A stretch of DNA of 64,000 nucleotides from Dallia pectoralis (lineage: Eukaryota; Chordata; Actinopteri; Esociformes; Umbridae): assembly GCA_029465975.1 (NCBI GenBank), contig CM055730.1:23248344-23312343 (forward strand). Direction: 5' to 3'. The notes beneath the pieces were generated by a model that ran no database searches, was not told where the DNA came from, and saw only the letters and a list, made by a program, of their open reading frames with translations. Each line of letters starts with the position of its first letter. The first letter of the stretch is position 1. Shown piece by piece: positions 1-9,988 of this stretch. Made by a program: the position numbers and the translations under genes.

Positions 1-188
1 AAAGGCTAAACTGTTGAAAATGAAACAAACTATGCGCATATAGCGTCTTATAATATAATACACGAACAACAGCAGTAGACAACGACTAACACTCACCTCT
101 AACTAAACTGTGTGACAGGAAACAATGCTAAGCAAGGAGTGACTTGCTAGCGACCCCTTTATATCCCCCATGATTACAATTACAAACA
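1..188 (-). mobile_element. Partial 3' LTR of a non-autonomous LTR retroelement
   Basis: This segment matches 1656-1843 at a constant offset of 1655 bases, with one visible mismatch in 188 positions. It is therefore the second LTR of the element whose 5' LTR is 1548-1934. It is cut on its left by the window edge. On its right it lacks the first 91 bases of U3, because the match stops at 188 and internal GC-rich sequence begins. The near identity of the two copies implies a young insertion. The truncated U3 edge means the polypurine-tract junction cannot be seen. Confidence 0.8.
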
Positions 189-1167
189 CTCCGGGAGGCC
201 AGGCAGAGGAAGGAGAGGCATCGGCGTCGCTGCGGCCATCTCGGGCGTCGCTGCGGCCATCTCGGACGTCGCTGCGGCCATCTCGGACGTCGCTGCGGCC
301 ATCTCGGACGTCGCTGCGGCCATCTCGGGCGTCGCTGCGGCCATCTCGGGCGTCGCTGCGGCCATCTCGGGCGCAGGCGCAGCTGAGGCCATCTCGGGCG
401 CAGGCGTAGCTGAGGCCATCTCGGGCGCAGGCGTTGCTGAGGCCATCTCGGGCGCAGGCGTTGCTGAGGCCATCTCGGGCGCAGGTGTGGCGGCTGAGGC
501 CATCTCGGGCGCAGGCGTGGTGGCTGAGGCCATCTCGGGCGCTGGCGTGGCGGCGGCGGCCATCTCGGGCGCTGGCGTGGCGGCCATCTCGGGCGCGGCG
601 GCCATCTCGGGCGCGGCGGCCATCTCGGCGCTGGCGTGGCGGCGGCGGCCATCTCGGCGCTGGCGTGGCGGCGGCGGCCATCTCGGGCGCTGGCGTGGCG
701 GCGGCGGCCATCTCGGGCGCTGGCGTGGCGGCGGCGGCCATCTCGGGCGCTGGCGTGGCGGCGGCGGCCATCTCGGGCGCTGGCGTGGCGGCGGCCATCT
801 CTGGCGTCAGGTCTTGGAAGTCCAGCCTTGCCTTCCACCACGCCCTAATTACCGCCGGGGGCTGCTTATGTAAACCCTCTGGGGATTTCTCTGTCCCGGA
901 GGTAGGTGGTCGGAAAGGTTCCTCCTCCAGCTGGAGCTGGGATGGTGGCTGTAGCTCCAGGGCTCTTGCTGGCCCTGGCTGCAGCCCCGGAACAATGGAC
1001 GGCGTCTTCTGAGGCTCCAGGGCCGTGAGTGGCGCTGGACCCACAGGTGGCTTCACCCGGCACTTCCCTCTTGGCACCGGGTGTGGATGGTGTTCTTTCC
1101 CCACCTGCTGGCTGGGTCCAGCGCGTAGGTTCTCCTTCACAATCCCCCTAGAACACCCCTCTAGCAC
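189..1167 (-). pseudogene. Proline-rich retroelement ORF running into the minisatellite
   Basis: On the minus strand an open frame enters from about 1167 with no convincing ATG. It encodes a proline-, glutamine- and basic-rich stretch, then a short AWWKARLDFQD block, then PEMAAATPAP-type repeats. The two 29-bp units in the repeat shift the frame, so the repeat is next read as RWPP... and then RDGRS.... The frame finally runs into the 3' LTR. I do not recognise a known domain. The resemblance of the pre-repeat block to the ORF of the element at 9215-10240 suggests a real family protein rather than a chance frame, but the present copy is probably broken. Confidence 0.4.
225..805 (-). repeat. 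GC-rich minisatellite inside the retroelement ORF (units of 18, 21, 27, 29 and 30 bp)
   Basis: Every unit contains the core GGCCATCTCGG on the plus strand. Moving rightward the unit grows from 21 bp (seven copies near 225-372) to 27 bp, then 30 bp, with 18-bp units near 590-625. All of these are multiples of three. Read on the minus strand the core gives PEMAAAT-like repeats in the frame that continues from the upstream ORF. Two units near 626-684 are 29 bp long, each lacking one G in the CTCGGG run, so the frame slips twice. All three minus frames stay open because no unit contains a stop. Confidence 0.85.
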
Positions 1168-1302
1168 CCCCCCAAATTTTTTATTGGGGAGCCTTCGGGG
1201 TGCTCTATAGAACAGTTCTTTGGAGGACCGTGAACCCGTTGTGGCTAGCCCTGGTAGCCTCTTCTGCCCGCCCCAGCCGACGTCTGATGTTACCGGGACT
1301 AG

Positions 1303-1584
1303 TCAACTGAGGACGGGATCCCATAGCAGGGCGTCTTCCAGGGAGTCCTCCTCCACTCTCTCGTAGACCGCGTCGTCATCATCCGATGAGAGGGAGTCGG
1401 ACCCCCAATCACCCTGCCAGGTGTATCGCCGTTCACATTGCTCCGTGGGGTGACGGTGAGCTTCATACCTCGGAGCGCTATAGCTTGCCCCTCCGAGGAA
1501 TCCAATCACCGTCCGGCTCTGCGGGCTTCTTGGGCGGCTTAGCATTCTGTCACGAACAGAGCGGCGTAGTGTGGTTGAAGCCAT
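1303..1584 (-). CDS. Short acidic ORF at the 5' end of the LTR retroelement
   Basis: This is a 93-codon minus-strand frame with an ATG at 1584, inside U5 of the 5' LTR, ending in TGA at 1303-1305. It reads straight across the LTR edge and the primer-binding site. A second in-frame ATG lies in the primer-binding site itself (1545). The N-terminal part is basic (LRRSVRDRML). The C-terminal part is strongly acidic (SLSSDDDDAVYERVEEDSLED) and ends WDPVLS. No zinc knuckle or recognised Gag domain is visible. It may be the remnant of a Gag-like leader or simply an open frame in a non-coding element. Confidence 0.35.
   Translation of the reverse strand: MASTTLRRSVRDRMLSRPRSPQSRTVIGFLGGASYSAPRYEAHRHPTEQCERRYTWQGDWGSDSLSSDDDDAVYERVEEDSLEDALLWDPVLS
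1537..1546 (-). other. Putative self-complementary primer-binding site
   Basis: One base inside the 5' LTR edge the minus strand reads AATGCTAAGC. Its exact complement, GCTTAGCATT, lies at 1788-1779 in the LTR, at the position where the transcript should begin. No TGG-starting tRNA primer site is seen here. A primer site that pairs with the first 10-11 bases of the element's own RNA is the known arrangement of Tf1 and the vertebrate sushi elements. That this copy uses it is inference from position and pairing. Confidence 0.6.
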
Positions 1585-1614
1585 TTGCAGAGCCAGTAAT
1601 CCGGTTGATACAGG

Positions 1615-1620
1615 TTTATT
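1615..1620 (-). terminator. Polyadenylation signal of the 5' LTR
   Basis: AATAAA on the minus strand, about 170 bases downstream of the predicted start and about 68 bases before the LTR end. This is a normal R/U5 position. The solo LTR at 48367-48764 has AATAAACCTGT at the equivalent place. Confidence 0.6.
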
Positions 1621-1812
1621 TAAACAGCAACGTAAAACAAACCGTAAACAGCGGAAAAGGCTAAACTGTTGAAAATGAAACAAACTATGCGCATATAGCG
1701 TCTTATAATATAATACACGAACAACAGCAGTAGACAACGACTAACACTCACCTCTAACTAAACTGTGTGACAGGAAACAATGCTAAGCAAGGAGTGACTT
1801 TCTAGCGACCCC

Positions 1813-1818
1813 TTTATA
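1813..1818 (-). promoter_or_regulatory. TATA box of the 5' LTR
   Basis: TATAAA on the minus strand, in the context GGGGGATATAAAGGGG. The first T is 30 bases upstream of the 10-bp sequence at 1788-1779 that pairs with the primer-binding site. That is the usual TATA-to-start distance. The same box is present in the partial LTR at 158-163. Confidence 0.65.
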
Positions 1819-1934
1819 TCCCCCATGATTACAATTACAAACAGCCGTGAGACAAACGTAAACAAGGAAGTGAAACAAGGAAGTGCATCACCGAAATATG
1901 TCCGTGTAGCAACGCCACCACACCAATCGTGACA

Positions 1935-2280
1935 ACTAGCTAGATACAGCAGGCTAGCTGGCGTACTTTACCTACTAGCTAGATACAGCAGGTTAGCTGG
2001 AATAGTTTACCTACGAGCTAGATACAGGAGGCTAGCTGGAATACTTTACCTACGAGCTAGATACAGCAGGTTAGCTGGCGTACTTTACCTACTAGCTAGA
2101 TACAGCAGGTTAGCTGGAATACTTTACCTACTAGCTAGATACAGCAGGTTAGCTGGAATACTTTACCTACTAGCTAGATACAGCAGGTTAGCTGGAATAC
2201 TTTACCTACTAGCTAGATACAGCAGGTTAGCTGGCATACTTTACCTACTAGCTAGATACTGCAGGTTAGCTGGCCTACCT
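1935..2280. repeat. 39-bp minisatellite, about 9 copies
   Basis: Tandem units begin ACTAGCTAGATACAGCAGG and end ACTTTACCT. Changes between copies are few (C/T after CAGG, AAT/CGT/CAT before ACTTT, ACTAG/ACGAG). The last copy is shortened to about 34 bp. The array starts at the base next to the LTR edge, so the retroelement inserted at or inside it. Confidence 0.9.
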
Positions 2281-3447
2281 CTTCTGATACAAATGGCATT
2301 CCCCTGCTCTGTTTCCAGTGTTGCCAACTCCTCCGTACCCCCTCTACATTCAATTGTGATGGACGCTGTATGAGAGGAATAACGTTGTGGGAGAGAAAAT
2401 CGTGAGCATAAAAACTCCCTAAATATGTTAAGAACTACAAATGCGTTTCTTTTATGTCACAACTCCAACCCTACTACTGGTACAGGCAAAAGTGACCCAA
2501 AAGAGATACTCTGGCGGAGTTATATATTTTTTTTATTCAATGTTATTTTGTTTAGTTTCCATAAGTTGGGTTTGTTTTTTAATGTAAGCCAGGGCAAAAT
2601 CAGTCATCGGCGGCTTCACGCATATGCGATTCATTTGTAGTATGGACGCCCAAAGATGAACATCTCCTGCTCTGACTGCAAATGGGAGGGAGTAGTGCGC
2701 TAGTATTGGCAACCTCTGAGTGCTTTGGCACAGGGGTGGGGAACACGGTAGCACCTGCTGCTCGTAGAGGAGAGTATTAAGAGTAAAAGCGATACGACCA
2801 TACGTGCTTTCACGTCAGTCTCCAAAAGTCTCCAATAACACTAGAAAAAGTAGCTAGATTTGTCGCTAGTCGCTTTTAAAAAAAATTGTTGCTAGACGGG
2901 CCTGAAAACTCGCTGAATTGAGCGACAAAGTCGCTAAGTTCGCAACACTGCCTGTTTCCTAAACATACTACCAGTTTCAGGTTGGTTTAGTTGACATTAG
3001 CTTTTGACATATCCTGATAGTTGTTCTTACTGTGAAACTAAACTGAACTTAAATGGTTTAATATGACTTGCACATTAAAATCTAAACATATGTTGGTCTT
3101 GACATGTTCACAAGCATCATACATGAGTGCAGTCGAATAACACTGGAATAATTGCCTGAATCTGGGCTCATTTTTCTTTAGGCTGAGAGGCAAGATTTCC
3201 AATGTGTTTCAATGACTTTTCCATTGTCTGGATGGACTTTCTTTACCACATCGTTATCCTATTTTGACAAGGTCAATGTTTTGGGTGTACATGAGCTCTG
3301 TTGACGTGATTTGTTGTGTCGCTAAAATGAATATTTTTCATATTATTTAAATATCATCTCAATAATGTAAACATAAAAGCCATCAAAACACTCTTATCCA
3401 AAAACAGTGAGTAGTGACTGAATTCATTTTCAGACTTTTTTTGTCCT
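2281..3447. other. Intergenic stretch, no gene seen
   Basis: I see no coding exon or RNA gene. The piece at about 2785-2950, with repeated TCGCTAG/CGCTAAG words and an end reading CAACACTG, has the look of an interspersed repeat, but I cannot name the family. Confidence 0.3.
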
Positions 3448-3524
3448 AGCCACACATTGGAATTGAAGCTACAACCCCGGGATTGGAGCACTAGCGCACC
3501 GCCAACTGAGCGACACAAGACCCC
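3448..3524 (-). mobile_element. tRNA-derived SINE head or tRNA pseudogene fragment
   Basis: On the minus strand TCGCTCAGTTGG matches the internal A box. About 35 bases later GTAGCTTCAATTCC is a degenerate B box. No acceptor stem closes cleanly and no poly-A or LINE tail is visible, so this is an old SINE head rather than a working tRNA gene. Confidence 0.5.
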
Positions 3525-6500
3525 ATCATTTATTTTAATATATATAGGCTGTTAGACAGGATAGACACTTTCCACAAACGCTTGGCCCACATGCTAGACA
3601 GCTATGTTATGTCAGAGGGCTTATTATTACAATGTTTTAGTTTGTCCATTTTTGAGAAATGAAAAATCATAAGAAACGACGGGGGAAACAAGACTCTTGT
3701 GTGTTTTCGAAGCATTATGCTCTCGCTCCATTTCCCTATTTCACCAGCTTAGATACGTAAAGAGGTAGCTTTTCAGGCAATCTTGGCCTTGTTTGTTTAA
3801 GGTAATTACTACGTGCCCTCCCATCATTGCGAGCCCAGATGATGCATGAAAATTACCGTTCCCCTACTTCAATCAAAGCTGAGAAAAGAAAAGGGAGAAT
3901 GGGGAACAGAAGAAAGCAGATGGAAAGGGGGCGTTGGTACGAGAGGGAAACTGTGAGACACACAGCTCCCTCCCCGCATGACAAGAAAGAGCACTGTCTC
4001 TGATTAATTAGCTGGAGTTGGTAATCAGTTTAATAAGTCTGAAGTTGATGGTGAGAGGTCCCCGTTGGCGGGGCCTGGCTAAGCTAAGGGCTGCTTTTGG
4101 GGCCCTCTCTTTCTTCTGCTGAGTAAACACGCAGTCTCTATTTACATGAACAGTTGTTTCTTTTTTGTTCAGGCCTATTTTGCCTGAAAGCCTCATTCCA
4201 CTGCTTAAGTCACTTGCAAACAAGAAAACTGGGCCATGGAGGAGGGGTGGGGTTGTGTGTGGGGCAAATTCATGATGAATTTTCATATGAGAACTAATTA
4301 AATTGCAGCTTTTTGAAAGATATATAGGGTGAAGGCACCACTGGTCACTTGTTCTACAAAGGATGCGTAATGCCTCAAAAGCCTATGTCAGCTGCTTAGT
4401 ATTCAGTTCAGTTCTTTCCCAAACCGAACTCCAGAAATGGTCAGTATGTTTTGTTGTCAAATCTCATTAAACAAGTTTAGCTAGTAAACCATTGAAAACA
4501 GCGATGTTGATGATCTACTACAAGCCAAACATTGCCATACACTTTGCATTACACAACACTCTCAGTATTAAGTTATAAGTTAACTGTGAGATATTCACTA
4601 ATCATTGCAATAACTTGTCTGAAACAGTCTTATTCTAGGACTAAATTATTCCATGTAAAATACTAATATCTACTTTTTGTAGAAGGGCTTGTGTGAACAT
4701 TTACTAATAAGTTATCTGGAGTTATTGTGATATATAGATAAATCTCCATTTATCAGTGAGATCCAGTATCTTTATTCAACATCATATATGGGTGTGCAGT
4801 GGGCATGAAATATGTTCTGTAACCAGCCTGACGTTATTATCTTCTCTTTTTGAAGATGATTCATCTTCACTCACTCTCTTTGTCTCTGCACTGCATTTTT
4901 AGTATTCAAATCATGAAACTTTCCAAAAGCAGGAAATTAGATGCAGGTCTTTAGGTCTTTATTAAAAAAATTGAAAATAAACAATTTATATGAATGTGAT
5001 TAGAGCGGCTATAACACAACTTCAAAAATGACTTTCTGATTAATCTTGTTGAGGCTGGCCAAATCTGTTTAGCCACCATAAATTGGAACAGTTAAATATT
5101 TAATGTGTTTTTTTGTTGGTACAGATCATATGCCATAACTGGAAATGTGCTTGCATGACATCCCGTGTGGTCTTTATGATGACGGAGAGTGCAAATAAAG
5201 GTTCTTAGTGAAAGATATGCTTGTAGTATTACTTGTTATACTTTGTGTGGAGAAAAATAAGTTGTTTCTGTCATGGTACCTTCGTTGTTTCCAAACCAAA
5301 CTCACAGCCTCAGATAAGAGACCACCACACAAACCCTGTTAATGATAGTCCGTTGTTACAACACAAAGCCAGTCAAGTAGCTGATAGTGCACAGAAATAA
5401 TTTAAGCAGTGTTAAGTGGCCTATTGTCCTTCAAATGAAAAATTATGCTTGGCAGAGATTTACGAATGGCTTTTACAAAGCATTGCTATTGTTTGCGTCG
5501 AGACAAGGTTTTAGGAAGTCAGAATTGAGGGAATTACTTTGGAGAGTTTGGAGAAGTTCCTTTGGGTTAAAAGACAAATGAGTTACAGGCTCATTGGGCC
5601 TTCCCTAACAGTCAGATGAGCCCTAAACATCAAAACGTTCTGCTTTATCTTGAACAGCAAGGACAGTAGTGCCAAAAAGCTATAGATGAGAAAGACAAAT
5701 GGTACAAAGAAACACAACAATTATATTCATACATTCTCTATAAGCAGATTAAACTACCATAATAGGAACACTTAGGTGTGTGTACATTATGTCAGTACAT
5801 TGCCAATGTCAAGTAAACAAATAATAATTTGGCGAAAATGTTTTATTACCACATGGAAAGAGTGATTGACAATACACAGGATTCTCTCAATAGTATTTAA
5901 ACAAGTGTGACTGTGGCTAGTGTTCTCTAATTACACAAGTTACTTTAGGTGGTCATTCTTTGTCTAGGAAGTAGATTGAAATGACCAAAAGTGCCTGACT
6001 TACAGTGCTGATTCATGGGACAAATCAAGGTAATGTTAATTACGTCACTTAAGTTCATTTGAGCAAATGCCCTTAGGCAATTCCTGATTACTTTGTAACA
6101 TTTGTAAGACAAGAGAGTATGTTTTGGTCTGTCAGTTGACCTGTCAGTTATGGTTGATCATTTGATACACATGTGTTTTTACAGTATACGGCTCTTTCTA
6201 AACAATTTCTTCTACTCAGTACCTCAGCAGCATTATTCAGGAAGCACCACCTATTTCGGGTTAGAGGCCGATCTCCCCTGTTTCTGGTCATAGCAAATCA
6301 CAATATTACTGCCTGTGGAATGAAAGGAGCAGTGGGATATTTGTCTTTTTAACCAGGTTTTGCTTTGGTGTTGGTTAAGATGTCATTTACTTTGAGGGCC
6401 TGGTTAAATGAAGAAAAAATGAAATATTCATTAAGTTGCTTAATAATTCATACAGATAAAATGCAGTATGCAGTTTGCTTAGTGAAGATGAATGTATAAT

Positions 6501-8865
6501 GACTGCATGCTCAGCATATTTGTTCTTGGGAACATTTGACTTAATTTCCAGACAAAAAAAATACATAAAAAATAATTGAAAGTCATTTTCATTTTGTGTT
6601 ATTTATGTGGTAATACATTATTTAAAAAACTTGAGCAATTTGCAGCTCATATAACTAACCCACATACACTCACATTTTTAATTATTGTGGAATTGTATTT
6701 AAACATTCCTTTATTTTATCAGATTATAAATGTTATGTCTACTTGACCTAATTCCCATCTTGAAACAAGTTCCATTTTGAGAAAATTACAAGTGTGTTCA
6801 TTTGGCTAATGGGAAGACGAACAGTGTGAATATTTCTTGCTTGGTACAGCTTGGGTATTGAAATTTGTCATGAGTACCAAACTTTAATTAATGAAGGAAA
6901 TGTGAAATAACATGCACTCATTATTTGATGTGAAGCTTTGTGGTCACCCAAGAGATCCCCAGTTCTTGCTTGGGATTTCACATAAAAACAGACATATGAA
7001 TCTGAGGTCCTTTTTAATCACACTCCAAAAGTAAAAAGTTAAATGTTTGTATTTTTTGCAGTTGTCAAGTACGGCAATACCAATGCAGGGTTTATCCATG
7101 CAGTGATAGACATGTAATAAGACATATTATTCCAATCTGTACGTATTCAGCCTAATATATAGACTTGCAACACTATATATAACATTATACCTAGTGTTTA
7201 AGTAAGAACACTCAATGGTACAGAAAAAGCATTAAAAAAATGTCATGTACATTCACTCAAAGGACATCAGGTTTATTTGGCTTGAAGATTAATATAGTTT
7301 GGTGTAATTATTAATTGTGACAGGCACATCGTCATTTAATGATTGTTGCATTAGAATAAATGGCATGTCTTTTGTGTTATAATTCTGCGCATCTTGACAA
7401 ACAAGACCCATTAAACAACCCTGTGGCCTTTTTCAAGAGTGATGATTACGCTAATTAAAACTGCCAAACATCTGACGTGCCAGAATTAAACAGGTCATTA
7501 AATCAGCTCGGGAAAATGTCAACATCCACAGCACCTGTCGCTCTAAAACTAGTTTATATTCATTAGGAGAATGAACAGGAAACGTCCAGACTTCTTCGAT
7601 AAGAAAGCAACAATGACACAATATTCCACAACATTTTCTAATTCTACAAATTCAAAACAAATGTTGTGTATGTACATTCATCCATCCATGAATGAACATT
7701 AGCCTATGGGAAATCCACCTCAAAAGAGACCAACTGATTGCATGTCAAATCGTTGAAATATTTTATAGAACTTTGGAATCCAAGCTGAAACGCTGTGATG
7801 CTTTTTTGGAGAACAAATCCTGGAGCTTCTAGAGATGTTTTTATCTGTTTCTTTTTAATCTAATTGTACTAGCTCTTGATCCTATTGATATTTTATTACT
7901 AAGTACATGTGTGCTTTTTCACAGTGGAACCTGCATGACAATGAACAACAACTACATCTGAACCATTTAATAGGTTTGCCGTTCTTTCTCCCGTAAGTGT
8001 TTCAACATGTGCCCAAGGAGTTTGTCTTCGCATTTCACAACAAATCAAGAAAGGTCAAGGAGGCCAAGCCTGGCCTACAGTAAAAACCATTGAAAATGTC
8101 TTCTTAACATGGAAAGAGGGAAACAGGATTTGCCTCCTTAAGAAAACAGCATCTTCTCTGCTCAAGGCATTATTCCATGTTAAAAGAGATTAATACTAAG
8201 ATGGTATTGATACAGTGGCAGTGCCGCTCTTGGCTGAACGCTGGCCATGCTAAACAACAAACCTTTGTCTTGCGAACATTTAAATTACTATATGGCTTTT
8301 CACAGTGAACGCACATTTCCAGATGCATATTGCTGCTGGCAATTATTTTGAGTCCAACAGCATTGGACTGGAGGAGATAATGTCCATATTAAAGGGCCTT
8401 TCCAAGTGTAGGTAAACATAATCCGAGAGCAGGTCAAAGGGAATATCAACCTTGTAAAAAACACATATCTCTGGGTGTAGAGGTAATGTTTATGACATCA
8501 AATACTGGGAACATCTCTACTGCATTCATCACATCCATGCCTTCTCCTGAACACCATTACCGTTGCCATTGCAACTCGTTCACTAGGGACATATTCACAG
8601 GTAAATTAAATGGCTGTTTGCAAAGGTGTCGTGTAAGGTACGAAATGTGTACAAAACACAGTGGGAGACCTGAAAAGCGTCCTGTATCCTATTAACAGTA
8701 CCTAAAGGTCACTTCATTCAGGGACAGAAAAAAATCCAGTTTATAGTTTGCTTAGAACCTGGCCCCTGGCAACAAAGAACACATTTTGACCATGAGAAAA
8801 AGGAATTTTTTATGAGCGCTTAAATTTCACAAATCTGTTGTTTAATATTTTTTTTATTAATTTTC
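3525..8865. other. Intergenic desert, left side
   Basis: No exon, RNA gene or intact mobile element is seen; short ORFs here have no recognisable domain. The part at about 7380-7560 is less AT-rich, with GCTAATTAAA and CATTAAATCAG words. It has the texture of a conserved non-coding element near a developmental gene. That can only be tested by alignment. Confidence 0.3.
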
Positions 8866-8869
8866 ATTC

Positions 8870-9025
8870 GGTTTCTATTTTTGTTTTTCTATGTAAAGCA
8901 CATTGAATTGCCTATTTGATGTTTTTATTCTGTTTTTTTTTTTTCCATTGTATAAAAAAAAAAAATCTTTGTAAAGCCTATTTAATTGCTTTGATGTTTG
9001 AATTTTGCTATATAAATAAACTTGA
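8870..9025 (+). mobile_element. LINE/SINE 3'-tail relic
   Basis: Two copies of a GTAAAGC(A/C)... ATTGAATTGC / ATTTAATTGC phrase are followed by CTATATAAATAAACTTGATTGCTTG. This resembles the 3' ends of common fish LINEs and LINE-tailed SINEs. T- and A-rich runs separate the two copies. No coding part is retained. Confidence 0.4.
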
Positions 9026-9214
9026 TTGCTTGTAAGAAATTGCCATCTTTGGGTCAATGTCAAGAACAATAATGACCACAAGCATTGAAGAATGAAGAAC
9101 AACCTTGAGCAGACGTCTGTAGAGGAAAGCCTCACAATATAAGATTGGCCACCTTAGTGCCCCGATTTGGGATCATTTGGACACTGAAATTATCATGGGG
9201 CTTGAAGAAGGAAG

Positions 9215-9355
9215 ACAAAATAACACAGCTAAACAGCAAATAATGATCCAGAAAACCCAGAAACAACAAGACATGTAAATATCAGTACGAATTAACTAAA
9301 TAAGAGGCAGCTGAAAATGCTGTAGTATAAAACACTGTGTTTGTGGTGTTAAACA
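9215..9355 (-). mobile_element. Left (3') LTR relic of an older self-primed LTR element
   Basis: About 140 bases align with 10080-10230: shared words include GCAAATAAT, CCAGAAA(A)CCCAGAAACAA, ATATCAGTAC and TTTGTGGTG. Identity is well below that of the first element, so the insertion is older. It holds AATGATCCA at 9242-9250, the complement of the putative primer site at 9979-9987. A TATA-like TATTTAC lies about 33 bases upstream on the minus strand. The left part of the LTR cannot be aligned. Confidence 0.6.
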
Positions 9356-9371
9356 CTTCCTAAAGGCGCCT

Positions 9372-9972
9372 GCTCCCAAATGCACTACCAGGAACCAAAA
9401 GAAGGGCAGGGGGCGTCGACGTTGGTGGAGGTTCCGCCCCCGTAGTCGGACGTGGCGCTTGAGCGGAGGGAGGATCTGCCTCCGACGCAGCAGAAGGTAC
9501 CGAGGCAGAAGATGGCCACATTCCTAAAGCAGGACGGGTGCTGGAGCAGAGGATGGCTCTGCCTCCAATGCTGGACAGGGTGCCGGAGCAGAGGGGGGGG
9601 GACAGGGCCCTGCACTGGGAGCATAGGGCTAGAGGCCTGTCATGGAAACCTGGTGCAAGGGGCCGGCACAGGAGGTACCAGACTGGGGCTCTGGGTGTGG
9701 ATGTCCAGCCATGCTCTCCACCACCAACCATAAACACCTCCGGGCTGATCTGCCAACCCCTTTGGGGGCTCCTGATCCTTCTTAGTTGGAGGGGCATAAA
9801 ACACTCCTGCCCCTCTGACTGCCCCATAGCCCCCAAGAAATATGTTTTGGGGAGGCTCCTCTCACTGCTGACCCGACTCTTCCCGTGGGTGAAGGTAGGG
9901 ATATTCTTCCTTGTAGCAAACATCAAAGTTCACTAGGATTCCCCCTATACAATTGAGCTCTGCCTCATCCAT
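9372..9972 (-). pseudogene. Degenerate ORF of the older LTR element
   Basis: On the minus strand an ATG at 9972 starts MDEAELN... and is broken by an in-frame TGA after about 36 codons. The same frame then continues with a proline- and glycine-rich stretch containing YAPPTKKDQEPPKGL and a WWWRAWLD block. That block resembles FRPPTSGTEKSPEGL and AWWKARLD in the element at 1-1934. A further stop follows, and the rest is open in shifted frames. I recognise no enzyme domain. The pairing of this block with LTR relics on both sides makes it the internal ORF of a related non-autonomous element. Confidence 0.5.
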
Positions 9973-9978
9973 TTTTGT

Positions 9979-9987
9979 TGGATCATT
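9979..9987 (-). other. Putative self-complementary primer-binding site of the older element
   Basis: The plus strand reads TGGATCATT, then C, then the LTR edge TGTCA at 9989. This is the same layout as in the first element (GCTTAGCATT, C, TGTCA). Its complement AATGATCCA is in the left LTR at 9242-9250. In the right LTR, 10104-10112, it has one mismatch. Confidence 0.5.
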
Positions 9988-9988
9988 C

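Larger units (their letters stand above)
189..1547 (-). mobile_element. Internal region of the non-autonomous LTR retroelement
   Basis: About 1.36 kb lies between the two LTR copies. I find no reverse transcriptase, integrase or protease motifs in it, so the element would depend on enzymes supplied elsewhere. Reading on the minus strand it holds a primer-binding site next to the 5' LTR, a short acidic ORF, a proline-rich ORF and a large in-frame minisatellite. A tryptophan-rich block just before the minisatellite (AWWKARLDF) resembles a block in the older element at 9215-10240, which supports a shared family. Confidence 0.65.
1548..1934 (-). mobile_element. 5' LTR (387 bp) of the self-primed LTR retroelement
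   Basis: Read on the minus strand the LTR starts TGTCACGA at 1934 and ends TCGTGACA at 1548, a perfect 8-bp terminal inverted repeat typical of Ty3/gypsy-like fish LTRs. It carries TATAAA at 1818-1813, a predicted transcription start about 30 bases further at 1788, and AATAAA at 1620-1615. Its interior matches the partial LTR at 1-188. It also resembles the solo LTR at 48367-48764, including a shared GAGGTGAGTGTT block and a shared U5 containing AATAAACCTGT and TGGCTCT. The right edge abuts a 39-bp minisatellite. The matching target duplication would lie off the left edge of the window. Confidence 0.85.

Noticed and set aside
128..841. Long overlapping minus-strand frames of arginine/proline/tryptophan repeats, and plus-strand partners up to 192 codons
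   Set aside because: They are alternative readings of the same minisatellite, which has no stop in most frames. Only the frame continuing from the upstream retroelement ORF was kept, at low confidence.
9452..9936. Plus-strand frames of 93 and 132 codons
   Set aside because: They are antisense to the retroelement ORF at 9372-9972, which is supported by LTR relics and by similarity to the first element.
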